From: Chelatococcus reniformis
GTDB lineage: Bacteria > Pseudomonadota > Alphaproteobacteria > Rhizobiales > Beijerinckiaceae
DNA length: 64,000 nt
Direction of reading: 5' to 3'
Assembly: GCF_014640075.1 (NCBI RefSeq)
Contig: NZ_BMGG01000006.1
Location: forward strand, 352,175-416,174
The translations under genes and the position numbers were made by a program. Below are positions 17,222 to 27,159 of this stretch, one piece after another. The notes beneath the pieces were generated by a model. It saw only the letters and a program-made list of their open reading frames with translations. It was not told the origin of the DNA and made no database searches. Every line of letters starts with the position of its first letter. The first letter of the stretch is position 1.

Positions 17222-17719
17222 CACCCCCGGCGGGCTGTCTTCGCCGGTCGCAAGCTCGTGAAACATGGACTTTGCCATCGTGCCGATATCGAGCGTCATC
17301 TGCTCGCGCATGAAGCGGCGCAGTGTGTCCTGGATCTCGCCGGCGACTGCCTGATCCTGCGACGCCGCATCGCCGGAGGCCCACATCAAGAGCGCGCCCA
17401 GCTGGCGGTCCCCCTCGTCGCGCAAGGCCTCGAGGGCCGCGCCGTCGGTGACGCCTCCGGCCAGCCGCGGCAGTGCCGGGATCGGCGGATGCGACAGGCC
17501 TCCCGCAAGGTGAGACACGGCCGCGAAAGCCTTGTCCTGCAGCGCCACCTGAGCCAGCAGCGGCCCGGCGGCCCAATCGGCGCCGAGCTTCAGCCCGTTG
17601 AGGGCGAAGATGACGCCGTAGGCCTGCCCGCGCACAAAGCTGTCGCTCAGGTGCGGCAGGATGGTGGTGCGGAGGGCCTCGATCGCTCCGTCGAGAACGC
17701 GTTCGAACGATTGGCTCAT
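17207..17719 (-). CDS. Small helical protein of unknown function, downstream of an APH-type kinase
   Basis: A 170-residue protein that looks mostly alpha-helical, with no signal peptide or membrane segment and no motif that I recognise. It begins SQSFERVLDGAIEALRTTIL and contains a possible helical repeat rich in Ala/Leu and a Met-rich C-terminal part (RRFMREQMTLDIGTMAKSM). Its ATG overlaps the kinase stop (ATGA), so it is translated with the APH-like kinase, and the acyl-CoA ligase lies just upstream. Small partner proteins often sit next to such kinases in acyl-CoA clusters. I do not assign a function. Confidence 0.7.
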   Translation of the reverse strand: MSQSFERVLDGAIEALRTTILPHLSDSFVRGQAYGVIFALNGLKLGADWAAGPLLAQVALQDKAFAAVSHLAGGLSHPPIPALPRLAGGVTDGAALEALRDEGDRQLGALLMWASGDAASQDQAVAGEIQDTLRRFMREQMTLDIGTMAKSMFHELATGEDSPPGVSARG

Positions 17720-18783
17720 GCGGCGGCCTCGATGGCCCGGTCCAGGGCGCGGATGATGGGGGCCATGCGGGTGGCCATCGCGGCCATGCGCATGTCGTTG
17801 CAGCGGTCGACCTCGAAGGCGTAGGCCCCGCAGAGCTGGATGCCGGCCGCCTGGTACAGGGCGAAAGCCTCATAAAAGGCAAGGCTCCTGGTCGAGACCG
17901 GGATGCCCGAACGCCTGGCGTAGCGCTCAAGGACCTGCTCGCGCTCCATGACGCCGTAGAGCTTGCGACTGCCGGCGTTGAAGGTCGGCATCAGGGCCCA
18001 GCCCAGGTCCTCGTGTGGATCGCCGATGTGAGTGAGCTCCCAATCGAGGATGGCGGTGATGCGGCCCTCATCCTCCAGGAAGTTGCCGACGCGGTAGTCG
18101 CCATGGACGACCGTGAGCCGCGGCGGCTTGGGGCAGTTCTCGCTGAGCCAGTGCCCGGCCCAATCGAGCAGCGGGTAATAGCGCTGCATGGGCCGGGCGA
18201 TCAGCCGCCGCCAGCCGGCGATCGGCCGCAGCTCCATGCGCCCCTCCGCCGCGTCCGGCGACGGCAGTTCCGCCAGGGCCGATGCGGCCCAGTCGAGCCG
18301 GTGCAAATCGCCCAGAATGTCGACGAACTGCTCGGCGATGCGCAGCCGATGCTCCTCGCCCGCCGAGCTGCCGGTCCACGGTGCGGTCACGTGACCTGCC
18401 ACGTGCTCGCAGACGAAGAACGGGAACCCCACGACGTCCCCCTGCTCGGCATGGGCGACGAGCCCGGGCACGGGGATGCTCGTCCCGGCCAGCGCCTGCA
18501 GTGCATAGACCTGCGGCAAAACGGAATAGGGCGCGAACAGCCCGCTCGGCGGCCCCAGCCGCAGGATCAGTTGGCGGGTCTCACCCGACGGGTAGCGCGC
18601 CCTGAAGCTGTAGGTGAGCCAGGAGAAGCCGGGCGACAGCCGATCGAAGGCGGTGATCGCCACCGGCCCGCCGGCGGCCCGGGACAGGTGCTCGCCCAGG
18701 CCGGCCCGCACCAGGCTGTCGTCGACTTCGGTCGCCGGCGCGTTTGCCAGTGGGGCGGATTGTCGTGTCTGCATCGTCGACAT
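17716..18783 (-). CDS. Aminoglycoside-phosphotransferase-fold kinase (acyl-CoA-cluster type)
   Basis: About 355 residues of the APH/choline-kinase fold. It has a glycine-poor N-lobe with LILRLGPPSG, the Brenner-type motif VVHGDYRVGNFL (catalytic Asp) and the metal-binding ILDWELTHIGDPHEDLGW. Members near acyl-CoA ligases and dehydrogenases are not antibiotic resistance genes. Related kinases phosphorylate hydroxyacyl-CoA intermediates, as in ACAD10/11 proteins and levulinate catabolism. The start is the ATG at 18783, nine bases after the ligase stop; the longer frame overlaps the ligase gene. A second ATG three codons later is possible. Confidence 0.82.
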   Translation of the reverse strand: MSTMQTRQSAPLANAPATEVDDSLVRAGLGEHLSRAAGGPVAITAFDRLSPGFSWLTYSFRARYPSGETRQLILRLGPPSGLFAPYSVLPQVYALQALAGTSIPVPGLVAHAEQGDVVGFPFFVCEHVAGHVTAPWTGSSAGEEHRLRIAEQFVDILGDLHRLDWAASALAELPSPDAAEGRMELRPIAGWRRLIARPMQRYYPLLDWAGHWLSENCPKPPRLTVVHGDYRVGNFLEDEGRITAILDWELTHIGDPHEDLGWALMPTFNAGSRKLYGVMEREQVLERYARRSGIPVSTRSLAFYEAFALYQAAGIQLCGAYAFEVDRCNDMRMAAMATRMAPIIRALDRAIEAAA

Positions 18784-18791
18784 GGCCCCGC

Positions 18792-20345
18792 TCAATTCAC
18801 CGCCCGGCCGTGGCCGCGCCATTTCTCTTCGCGCAACTGCGCCTTCATGATCTTGCCGCTCCCTGTCAGCGGCAGCGCCTCACCCCGGATCTCGACGGAA
18901 CGAGGACACTTGTAGCCTGCGATCAGCGTGCGGCAGTGCGCGATGACGTCCGCCGGCAGCATTTCGCGCCCGTCCTTCGGCACGACAATGGCATGGACCG
19001 CCTCGCCCCACGTCTCGTCGGGCACCGCGATGACCGCGCATTCGCGCACGTCGCCATGCTGGTAGATCGCGTTCTCCACTTCGCCGGAATAGACGTTCTC
19101 GCCCCCCGAGACGATCATGTCCTTGACCCGGTCGACGATGTAGATGAAGCCGTCCTCGTCCATCCAGGCGCCGTCCCCCGTATGCAGCCAGCCGTTGCGG
19201 AGCGCCCGCGCGGTCTCTTCGGGCTTACGCCAATAGCCGAGCATGACGCCGGCGCCGCGGATGGCGATTTCGCCGACCTTGCCGCGCGGCAGCTCCCGGC
19301 CGTCCGCATCGACGATGCGGATCTCGACACCGGCGGCGGCCCGGCCGGCGGACTTGCGCTTCTCCGCCAGCGGCCCCTCCAGCGCGTGGCAGCGCCAGGG
19401 CAGCAGGGAGGCCAGCGCGGCGCATTCGGTGAGACCGTAGCCCTGATGGAAACGCCAGCTCGGCAGCTCCTTCATGATCCGCACCAGCAAAGCGTCGGGC
19501 ATGGGCGAGGCGCCATACTCGCAATCCTTGACGCTGCTCAGATCATACGTGCCGAACGAGGGATGATTGAGCATCATGTTCAGCATCGTCGGCACGAATA
19601 GACAGTAGTTCACCTTGTGCGCGGCAATCGCCTTCATCGCCGCCTCGGGCTCGAATTTCGGCAGGGTGACGTGGGCGCCGCCGACGAGGGTCAGCGCGAC
19701 CATCGGCGAGGTACCGGCGAGATGAAACAGCGCCGCCGAATGCAGATAGACAGTCTCTTCGGTGAAGCCGAGCGAATAGATCCAGACCACCGACTCGTAG
19801 ACGATGTTCCGGTGCGACAGCATCACCCCCTTGGGAAAGCCGGTCGTGCCGCCCGTATAGAAGATGCCGACGAGATCATCGTAGGCGCCGGACAGGTCGG
19901 CGATCGGTGCGCCCGCGGCCAGCGCCTCGAAATGGATCGCGCCGTCCGGCTCGGCGCCATCGTCCATGTAAACGATGGTCAGATGCGGCACGGCCTGGCG
20001 CAGAAACGCCGCCTGATCGGCGAAAGATGCATCGACGAGAAGGACATTCGCCTCCGAATCCTTCAGCGCGTACTCGTTTTCCGCGAGCGCCCAGCGTGTG
20101 TTCAGGGGCACGACCACGGCATTGGCCCAGGCGACTGCGAAGAAGGTCTCGACGTAGCGGTCACTATTCATCGCCAGCACCGCGACGCGGTCGCCGTCAT
20201 TGACGCCGATGCTCCGCAGCCCGCCGGCGACGCGGGCCACGCGCTCGCCCGTCTCGCCCCAGGTGCGGGTGCGGCCGAAGTGGACGGTGGATGTGCGATT
20301 GCGATGCTGTTGCACGGCAGAGCTTAGCGCCTGCGTAAATTTCAT
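18792..20345 (-). CDS. Acyl-CoA synthetase (AMP-forming, ANL superfamily)
   Basis: A 517-residue adenylate-forming ligase. The AMP-binding motif reads YTGGTTGFPKGVMLSH, with EYGASPMP and GYGLTEC further on. The hinge and C-terminal domain are visible as LHTGDGAWMDEDGFIYIVDR, KDMIVSGGENVYSGEVE and the catalytic Lys in LTGSGKIMKAQLREEKW. It activates a carboxylic acid with ATP and CoA, probably a fatty or aromatic acid. The ATG at 20345 starts the protein; the open frame upstream crosses the promoter. It is the first gene of the minus-strand set with the APH kinase and faces the binding-protein gene at 20549 across an operator-like site. Confidence 0.88.
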   Translation of the reverse strand: MKFTQALSSAVQQHRNRTSTVHFGRTRTWGETGERVARVAGGLRSIGVNDGDRVAVLAMNSDRYVETFFAVAWANAVVVPLNTRWALAENEYALKDSEANVLLVDASFADQAAFLRQAVPHLTIVYMDDGAEPDGAIHFEALAAGAPIADLSGAYDDLVGIFYTGGTTGFPKGVMLSHRNIVYESVVWIYSLGFTEETVYLHSAALFHLAGTSPMVALTLVGGAHVTLPKFEPEAAMKAIAAHKVNYCLFVPTMLNMMLNHPSFGTYDLSSVKDCEYGASPMPDALLVRIMKELPSWRFHQGYGLTECAALASLLPWRCHALEGPLAEKRKSAGRAAAGVEIRIVDADGRELPRGKVGEIAIRGAGVMLGYWRKPEETARALRNGWLHTGDGAWMDEDGFIYIVDRVKDMIVSGGENVYSGEVENAIYQHGDVRECAVIAVPDETWGEAVHAIVVPKDGREMLPADVIAHCRTLIAGYKCPRSVEIRGEALPLTGSGKIMKAQLREEKWRGHGRAVN

Positions 20346-20449
20346 TGAACGTCTCGCTCCCGAAGTCTCCGCCCTCGCCGGCCGGATGCGTCGCCGGCCG
20401 CTACCGGCCCGCGCACGCCTCCGCGTTCGATCTGAAATCGAATATAGAC

Positions 20450-20465
20450 CGACCAGACGGATTAT
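20450..20465. promoter_or_regulatory. Operator-like site A, shared with site B at 33346
   Basis: The sequence CGACCAGACGGATTAT lies between the divergent acyl-CoA ligase and substrate-binding-protein genes. It is identical at 15 of 16 positions to a site in front of the Rieske oxygenase gene. The core CCGxCxxGxCGG is palindromic. A TetR regulator is encoded nearby at 22984-23649, the obvious candidate to bind it, by inference. Confidence 0.5.
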
Positions 20466-20548
20466 GTTTATCATCGCGGCGAGCGCTTGTGAACAGGCCG
20501 AATGAGGCCGCCTCGCGGTTCAAACCGGCGCCAAGACGGGAGGGGAAG

Positions 20549-21760
20549 ATGCGGATGCGTTCCATATGTCTTGCGGCCGCCGCCGCAGGCGGCCTGTTGG
20601 CCAGCGGCAGCGCCATGGCCCAGAAGCGCTATGACAGCGGCGCCAGCGACACCGAAATCAAGATCGGCCAGAATGCGCCGTTCAGCGGCCCGGCGTCCGC
20701 CTACTCCAGCTTCTCGCGCACGATGCAAGCCTACTTCAAGATGCTGAACGAGAAGGGCGGCATCAATGGCCGCAAGATCACGCTGGTGGCGCTCGACGAC
20801 GGCTACAGCCCGCCCAAGACCGTCGAGGTCGTCCGCAAGCTGGTGGAGGACGACCAGGTGCTGGCGATCGTCGGCCCGTTCGGAACCCCCACCAATGCGG
20901 CGATCCAGAAGTATCTGAACGCCAAGCAGGTGCCGCAGCTCCTGGTGCAGAGCGGTGTGTCGCGCTGGAACGAGCCGAAGGACTTTCCGTGGACGACGCC
21001 TTATTCGCCGTCCTATTTGAACGAGGGTAAGAATATCGCCGGGTTTATCCTCAAGCAAAACCCCTCAGCCAGGATCGGCCTGTTCATGCAGTCCGACGAC
21101 ATCGGCAAGGAATACGCCAAGGGTGTGCGCGAGGCGCTGGGCGACAAGGCCAATACGATGATCGTCAAGGAGACGAGCTATCAGGTCACCGATTCGACGG
21201 TCGACTCGCAGATGCTCGCGCTCAAGAACGCCGGCGCCGACGTCGTCCTGGTCGGCGCCCAGAACAAGTTCGCGGCGCAGGCCGTCCGCAAGATCCACGA
21301 GCTCGGCTGGAAGCCCCTGGTGATCCTGCCCTCGATCTCCAACTCCGTCGCCGGCGTGCTGGAACCGGCCGGACTCGAGGCCGCGGTCGGGGTGGTGACC
21401 ACGAGCCCCTACAAGACGCCGAGCGACCCGACCTGGGCCAACGACCCCGGCATGCGGGACTATCTGGCGTTCATGAAGAGCTACCTGCCGAGCGACAAGC
21501 CGGACGACATCATCGCCGTCACCGGCTACTCGACCGCCCAGGCTGCCGCCGAGATCCTCAAGCGTTCCGGCGATGATCTGACCCGGGCCAACGTCCTGAA
21601 GCAGGCCACCCATCTGGAGGGCCTGTCGCTGCCGCTGCTGCTGCCCGGCATCGTCTTCCAAGCCTCCGGCGGCGGCTATCCGACGCTCGAGGAAACCCGC
21701 TTTGCGCGCTTCGACGGCAAGACCTGGGTCCTGTTCGGATCCGGGACGGCCGCGCGCTGA
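20549..21760 (+). CDS. ABC transporter substrate-binding protein, branched-chain amino acid type (first of two)
   Basis: A 403-residue periplasmic binding protein of the Leu/Ile/Val (type I) family. The signal peptide ends near AMA-QK (residue 24). The mature part starts with SDTEIKIGQNAPFSGPASAY, and EKGGINGRKITLVALDDGYS is the family signature. The ATG at 20549 follows GGGAGG; the open frame extends further upstream through the promoter. The paralogue at 31214 shares the family, and this region has one permease/ATPase set, so two binding proteins may feed one transporter with different ligands. Aromatic acids are common ligands of this family in soil alphaproteobacteria. Confidence 0.87.
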   Translation: MRMRSICLAAAAAGGLLASGSAMAQKRYDSGASDTEIKIGQNAPFSGPASAYSSFSRTMQAYFKMLNEKGGINGRKITLVALDDGYSPPKTVEVVRKLVEDDQVLAIVGPFGTPTNAAIQKYLNAKQVPQLLVQSGVSRWNEPKDFPWTTPYSPSYLNEGKNIAGFILKQNPSARIGLFMQSDDIGKEYAKGVREALGDKANTMIVKETSYQVTDSTVDSQMLALKNAGADVVLVGAQNKFAAQAVRKIHELGWKPLVILPSISNSVAGVLEPAGLEAAVGVVTTSPYKTPSDPTWANDPGMRDYLAFMKSYLPSDKPDDIIAVTGYSTAQAAAEILKRSGDDLTRANVLKQATHLEGLSLPLLLPGIVFQASGGGYPTLEETRFARFDGKTWVLFGSGTAAR

Positions 21761-21829
21761 CGCCCGCGGCACCGGACGTCCTCGGACGGGCGGTGCCGCA
21801 CCGAGATCGATAGAGGCGAAGGACCCGCA

Positions 21830-22945
21830 ATGCTCACTCCCCAAGACGACCTCATCGGCCATCAGGCCGCCGCGCCGTTCGCCTGCGCCGGCGGCGGCGA
21901 TCCACGCTTCACCGAGCGTTACTGGTACACCGGGCACCCCATCGACGGCACCGAGCTGCTGCTCGACCTCGGCCTCGGCTACTACCCCAATCGCGGCATC
22001 ATGGACGCCTTCGCCGGCGTCACGGTGGGGCGCAAGCAGCACAATTTCCGCGCCTCGCGCCAGCTCGGCGACACGCCGCTGGAGACGACGGTCGGCCCGC
22101 TGCGCTTCGAGATCGTCGAGGGCATGAAGCGCCACCGCGTGACCCTGGCCGACAACGGCTCGGGCATCAGTTTCGACCTGACGTTCGAGGCGACCTTCCC
22201 CGCCGCCCAGGAAAAGCAGAGCTTCCGCGAACGCCACGGCCAGGTCGAAGAAGACCTGACGCGCGTCGCCCAGTTCGGCCGCTGGCGCGGCTGGCTCGCC
22301 GTCGACGGCCGCCGCCACACGGTCGAGCCGTCGCTATGGTGGGGCCAGCGCGACCACTCGTGGGGCCTGCGCTCGGAGATGCGCACCGACGAGACGCGGC
22401 CGCCGGCCGCCACCCACAAGAACTTCTTCTGGACCTGGTCCATGTTCCAGTTCGAGGAAACGAGCCTGTCGATCTTCCTCAAGGAGCGCAAGCCCGGCCT
22501 GCCGATGTACCTGTCGGGCACCGAGTTCCGCCGCAACGGCGACGGCACGGTCAGCCACCGCGAGATCCTGGCGGCGAGCCACGACATCGAATGGGCGCCC
22601 GATCCGCACGGCCAGTCCATCGCCACCGCGGAGTTCCGCCTGGAGTTCGACGAAGGCCCGGCGCGGCTGGTACGCATGGAGAGCCTGCCCACCCGCTTCT
22701 ATCTGAAGGGCGGCCTCTATGGCGGCTTCAAGGGCTGGAACCACGGGGACGACCGGGGCGCCCTGCACAGCGCCCATGATATCTGGGATCTGGACGATGA
22801 GGCCGTGCGGGCTGCCGCGCGCACCCTCTCCGACCACGTGGTGCGGCTGACCAGCGAGGGCGCCACGGGCTGGGGCATCAGCGAATACGGCGTCGCTGCG
22901 GGCTACCCGCTCTACCCCCATCCCCAGCGCTTCCCGGCGCTTTAG
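21830..22945 (+). CDS. Uncharacterised protein with AttH/DUF7065-like beta-barrel features
   Basis: A 371-residue soluble protein with no signal peptide or membrane segment. The stretch WWGQRDHSWGLRSEM resembles the RDHSWG motif of the lipocalin-like AttH/carotenoid-hydratase fold and of the related DUF7064/DUF7065 proteins, often encoded near steroid or terpenoid catabolism genes. DLGLGYYPNRGIMDAFAG and YLKGGLYGGFKGWNHGDDRG also look conserved. It lies 69 bases after the binding protein and is convergent with TetR. It may bind or hydrate a hydrophobic intermediate of the nearby pathway. I make this assignment from memory of the motif. Confidence 0.65.
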   Translation: MLTPQDDLIGHQAAAPFACAGGGDPRFTERYWYTGHPIDGTELLLDLGLGYYPNRGIMDAFAGVTVGRKQHNFRASRQLGDTPLETTVGPLRFEIVEGMKRHRVTLADNGSGISFDLTFEATFPAAQEKQSFRERHGQVEEDLTRVAQFGRWRGWLAVDGRRHTVEPSLWWGQRDHSWGLRSEMRTDETRPPAATHKNFFWTWSMFQFEETSLSIFLKERKPGLPMYLSGTEFRRNGDGTVSHREILAASHDIEWAPDPHGQSIATAEFRLEFDEGPARLVRMESLPTRFYLKGGLYGGFKGWNHGDDRGALHSAHDIWDLDDEAVRAAARTLSDHVVRLTSEGATGWGISEYGVAAGYPLYPHPQRFPAL

Positions 22946-22983
22946 GGCTGCGCCCGGGCGGGCCGTCCCATAGCGGGGGCGTC

Positions 22984-23649
22984 TCAGCTCCCCGCTCGGG
23001 TCCGTCTGCGGGGCGCCGCCGGCGGATCGACCGGCACGGGGCGCGGCACCGCACCGGCTGAAGCGGCAAAGCCGTCGAGGAAGGTGTCGCAGATGATCGC
23101 GGCGAACTCCCTCGGCTCCACGGAGCCGGCGGGGTCGAACCACGTGTAGGAATAGTTGATCATGCCCAGCAGGCTCATCGTGTAGACCTTCTTGGTCTTG
23201 CGATCGATCCGGCCATGGCTGTCGACCCGGACCAGCGCATCGGCGAACAGGTCGACGATGTGCCGCTCGAGCCCCTCGATGATCTCCTGCTCCTTCTTGT
23301 CGAGGAACGTCAGGTCGTTGAGCAGGACGACCTGCTCGCCGGGCGAGCGGGCATTGTATTCCACGATGGCCTCGACCATCCGGTGCAGCTGGGCGCGCGC
23401 GCCTTCGCGCTCCCCCGCCGCAGCCTCGATGATCGCCAGCAGCTTGCTGACATGGTTATGGAGGATCGCGAAAAGGATTGCCTCTTTAGAATCGAAGTAA
23501 TGATAGAGCGCACCACGCGATACCTCGCAAGCGTCGGCCAGATCGGCGATCGTGCTCCTCATATAGCCTTGACTGGCGAAGAGATCGACCGCCTGCTTCA
23601 GGATCGATTGCTGGATCGCTTCAAAATTATCTGATCGGGTGCGTGCCAT
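22984..23649 (-). CDS. TetR-family transcriptional regulator
   Basis: A 221-residue repressor-type protein. The N-terminal domain has the TetR helix-turn-helix: ILKQAVDLFASQGYMRSTIA, then DLADACEVSRGALYHYFDSK. The C-terminal ligand domain has the shape seen in regulators of acyl-CoA catabolism (AcrR/FadR-like), including the YSYTWFDPAGSVEPREF segment. It lies within the catabolic region, converging on the DUF7065-like gene and divergent from the oxidoreductase/ABC operon at 24162. It probably binds the two near-identical operator-like sites at 20450 and 33346 and responds to a CoA-thioester, by inference. Confidence 0.85.
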   Translation of the reverse strand: MARTRSDNFEAIQQSILKQAVDLFASQGYMRSTIADLADACEVSRGALYHYFDSKEAILFAILHNHVSKLLAIIEAAAGEREGARAQLHRMVEAIVEYNARSPGEQVVLLNDLTFLDKKEQEIIEGLERHIVDLFADALVRVDSHGRIDRKTKKVYTMSLLGMINYSYTWFDPAGSVEPREFAAIICDTFLDGFAASAGAVPRPVPVDPPAAPRRRTRAGS

Positions 23650-24161
23650 CTCAACCTTCTTCTCGGCGCCGGCCGGTCAATCAATTCGACCATATCATCA
23701 GAAGATTCAATAACCCATCCGGACAGCTGTTTGCAGCCCCATCCCCGGCTGCGGCGCCACGCCGCTCGCGCGCTTCGCGATCGTGAGGAACCGTCCAACC
23801 GCCCAGAATCGCTCCAAATTCAATGACCTGAAGCATGTCTGCGCAATGCGATGAGCTCATCCCATTGCGAAAGGCTCTGGCGTCCCCGCCGGCGCTTGTG
23901 GCGCGTCCGATTAGCTGAACGGCTGGACGGCCTATTATAGACCCAATTCTTTTCCCGCTCCAGATGCGGCAGCGCCGGCCAAGCCGGCCCTTCGCGATGT
24001 CCGGGAGCAGATCACCGTCCCGCCGGGTCATTCCCCCGCCCATCATGCTCTCACAAATTTGTTGAACGTCCATCCGAATTATTATAATTTGCTCTTTACC
24101 AACGTCGGCCGGGCGCAATGCCCGGGGCCGCCAAGAAATCAGAGCGAAGGGAACGTGCCGC
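23650..24161. promoter_or_regulatory. Divergent promoter region (512 bases) with a 13-bp AT palindrome
   Basis: The gap separates the TetR gene from the plus-strand operon that begins at 24162. It is poorer in GC than its surroundings. An exact 13-base palindrome AATTATTATAATT lies at 24077-24089, about 75 bases before the operon start, and CCTATTATAGAC occurs at 23930-23941. These are candidate promoter or operator elements. No coding frame with a ribosome site is seen. Confidence 0.4.
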
Positions 24162-25484
24162 ATGCAGGAGGTTCATGCCGATGCCGTGGTGATCGGTGCT
24201 GGGGCCGGCGGCTTGAGCGCGGCGGCCCGGCTTGCCCACGCCGGCTTCAATCCGATCCTCGTGGAGGCGCTCGATCACGTGGGCGGCCGTGCCGCGACCG
24301 AGGAGATCGAGGGCTTCAAGGTCAACATCGGCGCCATCGCCCTGGAGCTGGGCGGCGTCTTCGAGGAGACCTTCCGGCTGGTGGGCGCGCCGCTCGACGT
24401 GCGCATGCCGGAACCGGCGTCCGCCTTCTACCTCGACGGCAAGGTGGTGGACATCAGCCGCGGCGGCTGGGGGCTGCTGCTCGGCCAGATCACGAAGCAG
24501 GCCTCGCGCGTGCTCGAGAAGATCGCCGACGCGCGCGCCGGCAATCTTCCGGACGGCCGCCAGTCCACGGCCGAATGGCTCGCCGGCTACACCAGCAACA
24601 AGACGGTGCACGCCATCTTCCGCAACCTGTGCGCGGCGATCTTTGCCTGCAACGCCGACGAGTTGCCGGCCCGGGCCTTCCTGACCTATTTCACCAGCAA
24701 GGGCGCCTTCAAGCGCTTCGGCTTCTCCCCCACGGGCACCATGGGCGCCTGGAACGCCCTGGCCCGGGCCACCGAGGCGCACGGCGCCCAGGTCTGGCTG
24801 TCGAGCCCGGTGACCGGCATTTCCGTCGCCGAGGGGGCGGTCAGGGGCGTCACCGTCACGCGCGACGGCGTGCCGACCCGCATCGTCAGCGATCTGGTGG
24901 TCAGCGACGCGGGCCCCGCGGCGACCGTCGCCCTGGCGGGCGAAGCCCACTTCCCCGCAGCCTATGTCGATCAAGTGCGTACCGTGCTGCGGCCGGCCGC
25001 CAACATCGTCATCAACTTCGCAACGCGCGAGCCGCTGTTCCCCGCCCCCGGCATCATCACCTTCGGCAAGACGCGGCGCCTCTGCAACATGGCCAACATG
25101 ACGGCAACATGCCCGGAGCTGGCGCCGCCCGGCTGGCACCTCTACGTCGCCTACGCCGTCCCCGTGCCGGCGCTCGGCGACTTCGACGAGACCGCCGAGG
25201 TCGAAGAGGCGCTGGCCGACCTGCGTGAGATCTTCCCCGGCTTTGCCGGCGCCAAGATGTTGTCGATCCGCGTCATGCGCGACGGTTGGCCGGCCCAGCG
25301 CAGCTGCGCCGGCTATGACCTGCCGCGCGAGACCGGCGTCGGCGGTCTGTGGTGCGTCGGCGACGCGGTCAAGGTGTACGGGAATGGCGGCACCCAGGCC
25401 TGCGCCGAAACGGCGAAACTGGTGGTCGATGCGATCGTGGCGGCGCGCGGCGCCCGCCCCTCCCCGGCGCGCCGGACGGCGTGA
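24162..25484 (+). CDS. Phytoene-desaturase-like FAD-dependent oxidoreductase
   Basis: A 440-residue flavoprotein related to carotenoid desaturases and amine oxidases. The FAD motif VVIGAGAGGLSAAARLAHAG is followed by VEALDHVGGRAAT, and the C-terminal FAD motif reads GGLWCVGDAVKVYGNGGTQA. No other carotenoid genes occur in the window, so a desaturase role on a catabolic intermediate of the ABC/ligase operon is more likely than pigment synthesis. It is the first gene of the Liv-type operon: its stop overlaps a GTG in frame with the next gene. The ATG at 24162 is the only good start, in the divergent promoter region of TetR. Confidence 0.78.
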   Translation: MQEVHADAVVIGAGAGGLSAAARLAHAGFNPILVEALDHVGGRAATEEIEGFKVNIGAIALELGGVFEETFRLVGAPLDVRMPEPASAFYLDGKVVDISRGGWGLLLGQITKQASRVLEKIADARAGNLPDGRQSTAEWLAGYTSNKTVHAIFRNLCAAIFACNADELPARAFLTYFTSKGAFKRFGFSPTGTMGAWNALARATEAHGAQVWLSSPVTGISVAEGAVRGVTVTRDGVPTRIVSDLVVSDAGPAATVALAGEAHFPAAYVDQVRTVLRPAANIVINFATREPLFPAPGIITFGKTRRLCNMANMTATCPELAPPGWHLYVAYAVPVPALGDFDETAEVEEALADLREIFPGFAGAKMLSIRVMRDGWPAQRSCAGYDLPRETGVGGLWCVGDAVKVYGNGGTQACAETAKLVVDAIVAARGARPSPARRTA

Positions 25485-25489
25485 GCGCC

Positions 25490-26340
<851 letters not shown>

Positions 26341-26344
<4 letters not shown>

Positions 26345-27159
26345 CGCCTTTGCTTCACCTGCAGTCCGTGTCCAAGCAGTTCCGTGGACTGACTGCGGTC
26401 TCCGAGGTCGGCTTCGACGTCAACGCCGGGGAGATCTGCAGCGTCATCGGCCCCAACGGGGCCGGCAAGACGACGCTGTTCAACATGATCAGCGGTGTGC
26501 TGCGGCCGAACGCCGGGACCATCACCTTCGGCGGACAGGATCTCGCCCGCGTCAAGCCATCGCGCTTCGCGGCGATCGGCATCGGCCGCACCTTCCAGAA
26601 CCTGGCGCTGTTCAAGCACGGCACCGTCGTCGAGAACATTCTGGTCGGCCGCCACGTGCACCTGCGCTCCAGCGTGCTGGAGGCTGCCTGGTTCTTCGGA
26701 CGCACCCGCCGCGAGGAGATCGCGGCGCGCCAGCGGGTCGAGGAGATCATCGACTTCCTGGAGATCGAGCACATCCGCGACGCGGTGGTCGGCACCCTCT
26801 CCTACGGCCAGCAGAAGCGGGTCGAGCTCGGCCGGGCGCTCGCCTGCGAGCCCAAGCTGCTGCTGCTCGACGAGATGGTCTCGGGCATGAACCTGGAGGA
26901 GACAGAGGATATCGCCCGCTTCATCCTCGATATCCGCGACGAACTCGGCATCACGGTGCTGATGATCGAGCACGACATGCGCATCGTCATGGACATCTCC
27001 GACCGCGTGCAGGTGCTGAACTTCGGCCGCCGCATCGCCGGTGGCACGCCGGCCGAGATCCGCAACGATCCCGCGGTGCTCGACGCCTATCTCGGCCGCA
27101 GCGCCGGGCAGGCGCAGGCGCAGCCGGTCGAACAGCAAGGGGCCGCCGCCGATGCTTGA
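26341..27159 (+). CDS. ABC transporter ATP-binding protein, LivG type
   Basis: The protein has 272 residues. Walker A (GPNGAGKTT) is followed by GIGRTFQNLALFKHGTVVEN, the LivG marker; the signature reads TLSYGQQKRVELGRALA, Walker B LLLLDEMVSGMN, and the switch region MIEHDMRIVMDISDRV. With the LivF-type subunit it forms the ATPase pair of the importer whose permeases are at 29083 and 29955. The start overlaps the LivF stop (ATGA), and the acyl-CoA ligase start lies inside its last codons. Confidence 0.92.

Noticed and set aside
17716-18783. APH-type protein as an aminoglycoside resistance gene
   Set aside because: The sequence context (acyl-CoA ligase, and the ACAD-linked paralogues at 59198 and 62721) fits the acyl-CoA-associated kinases, which share the fold but not the function.
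24162-25484. Carotenoid biosynthesis (phytoene desaturase)
   Set aside because: No phytoene synthase, cyclase or other carotenoid gene is in the window, and the gene is inside an ABC-importer/CoA-ligase operon.
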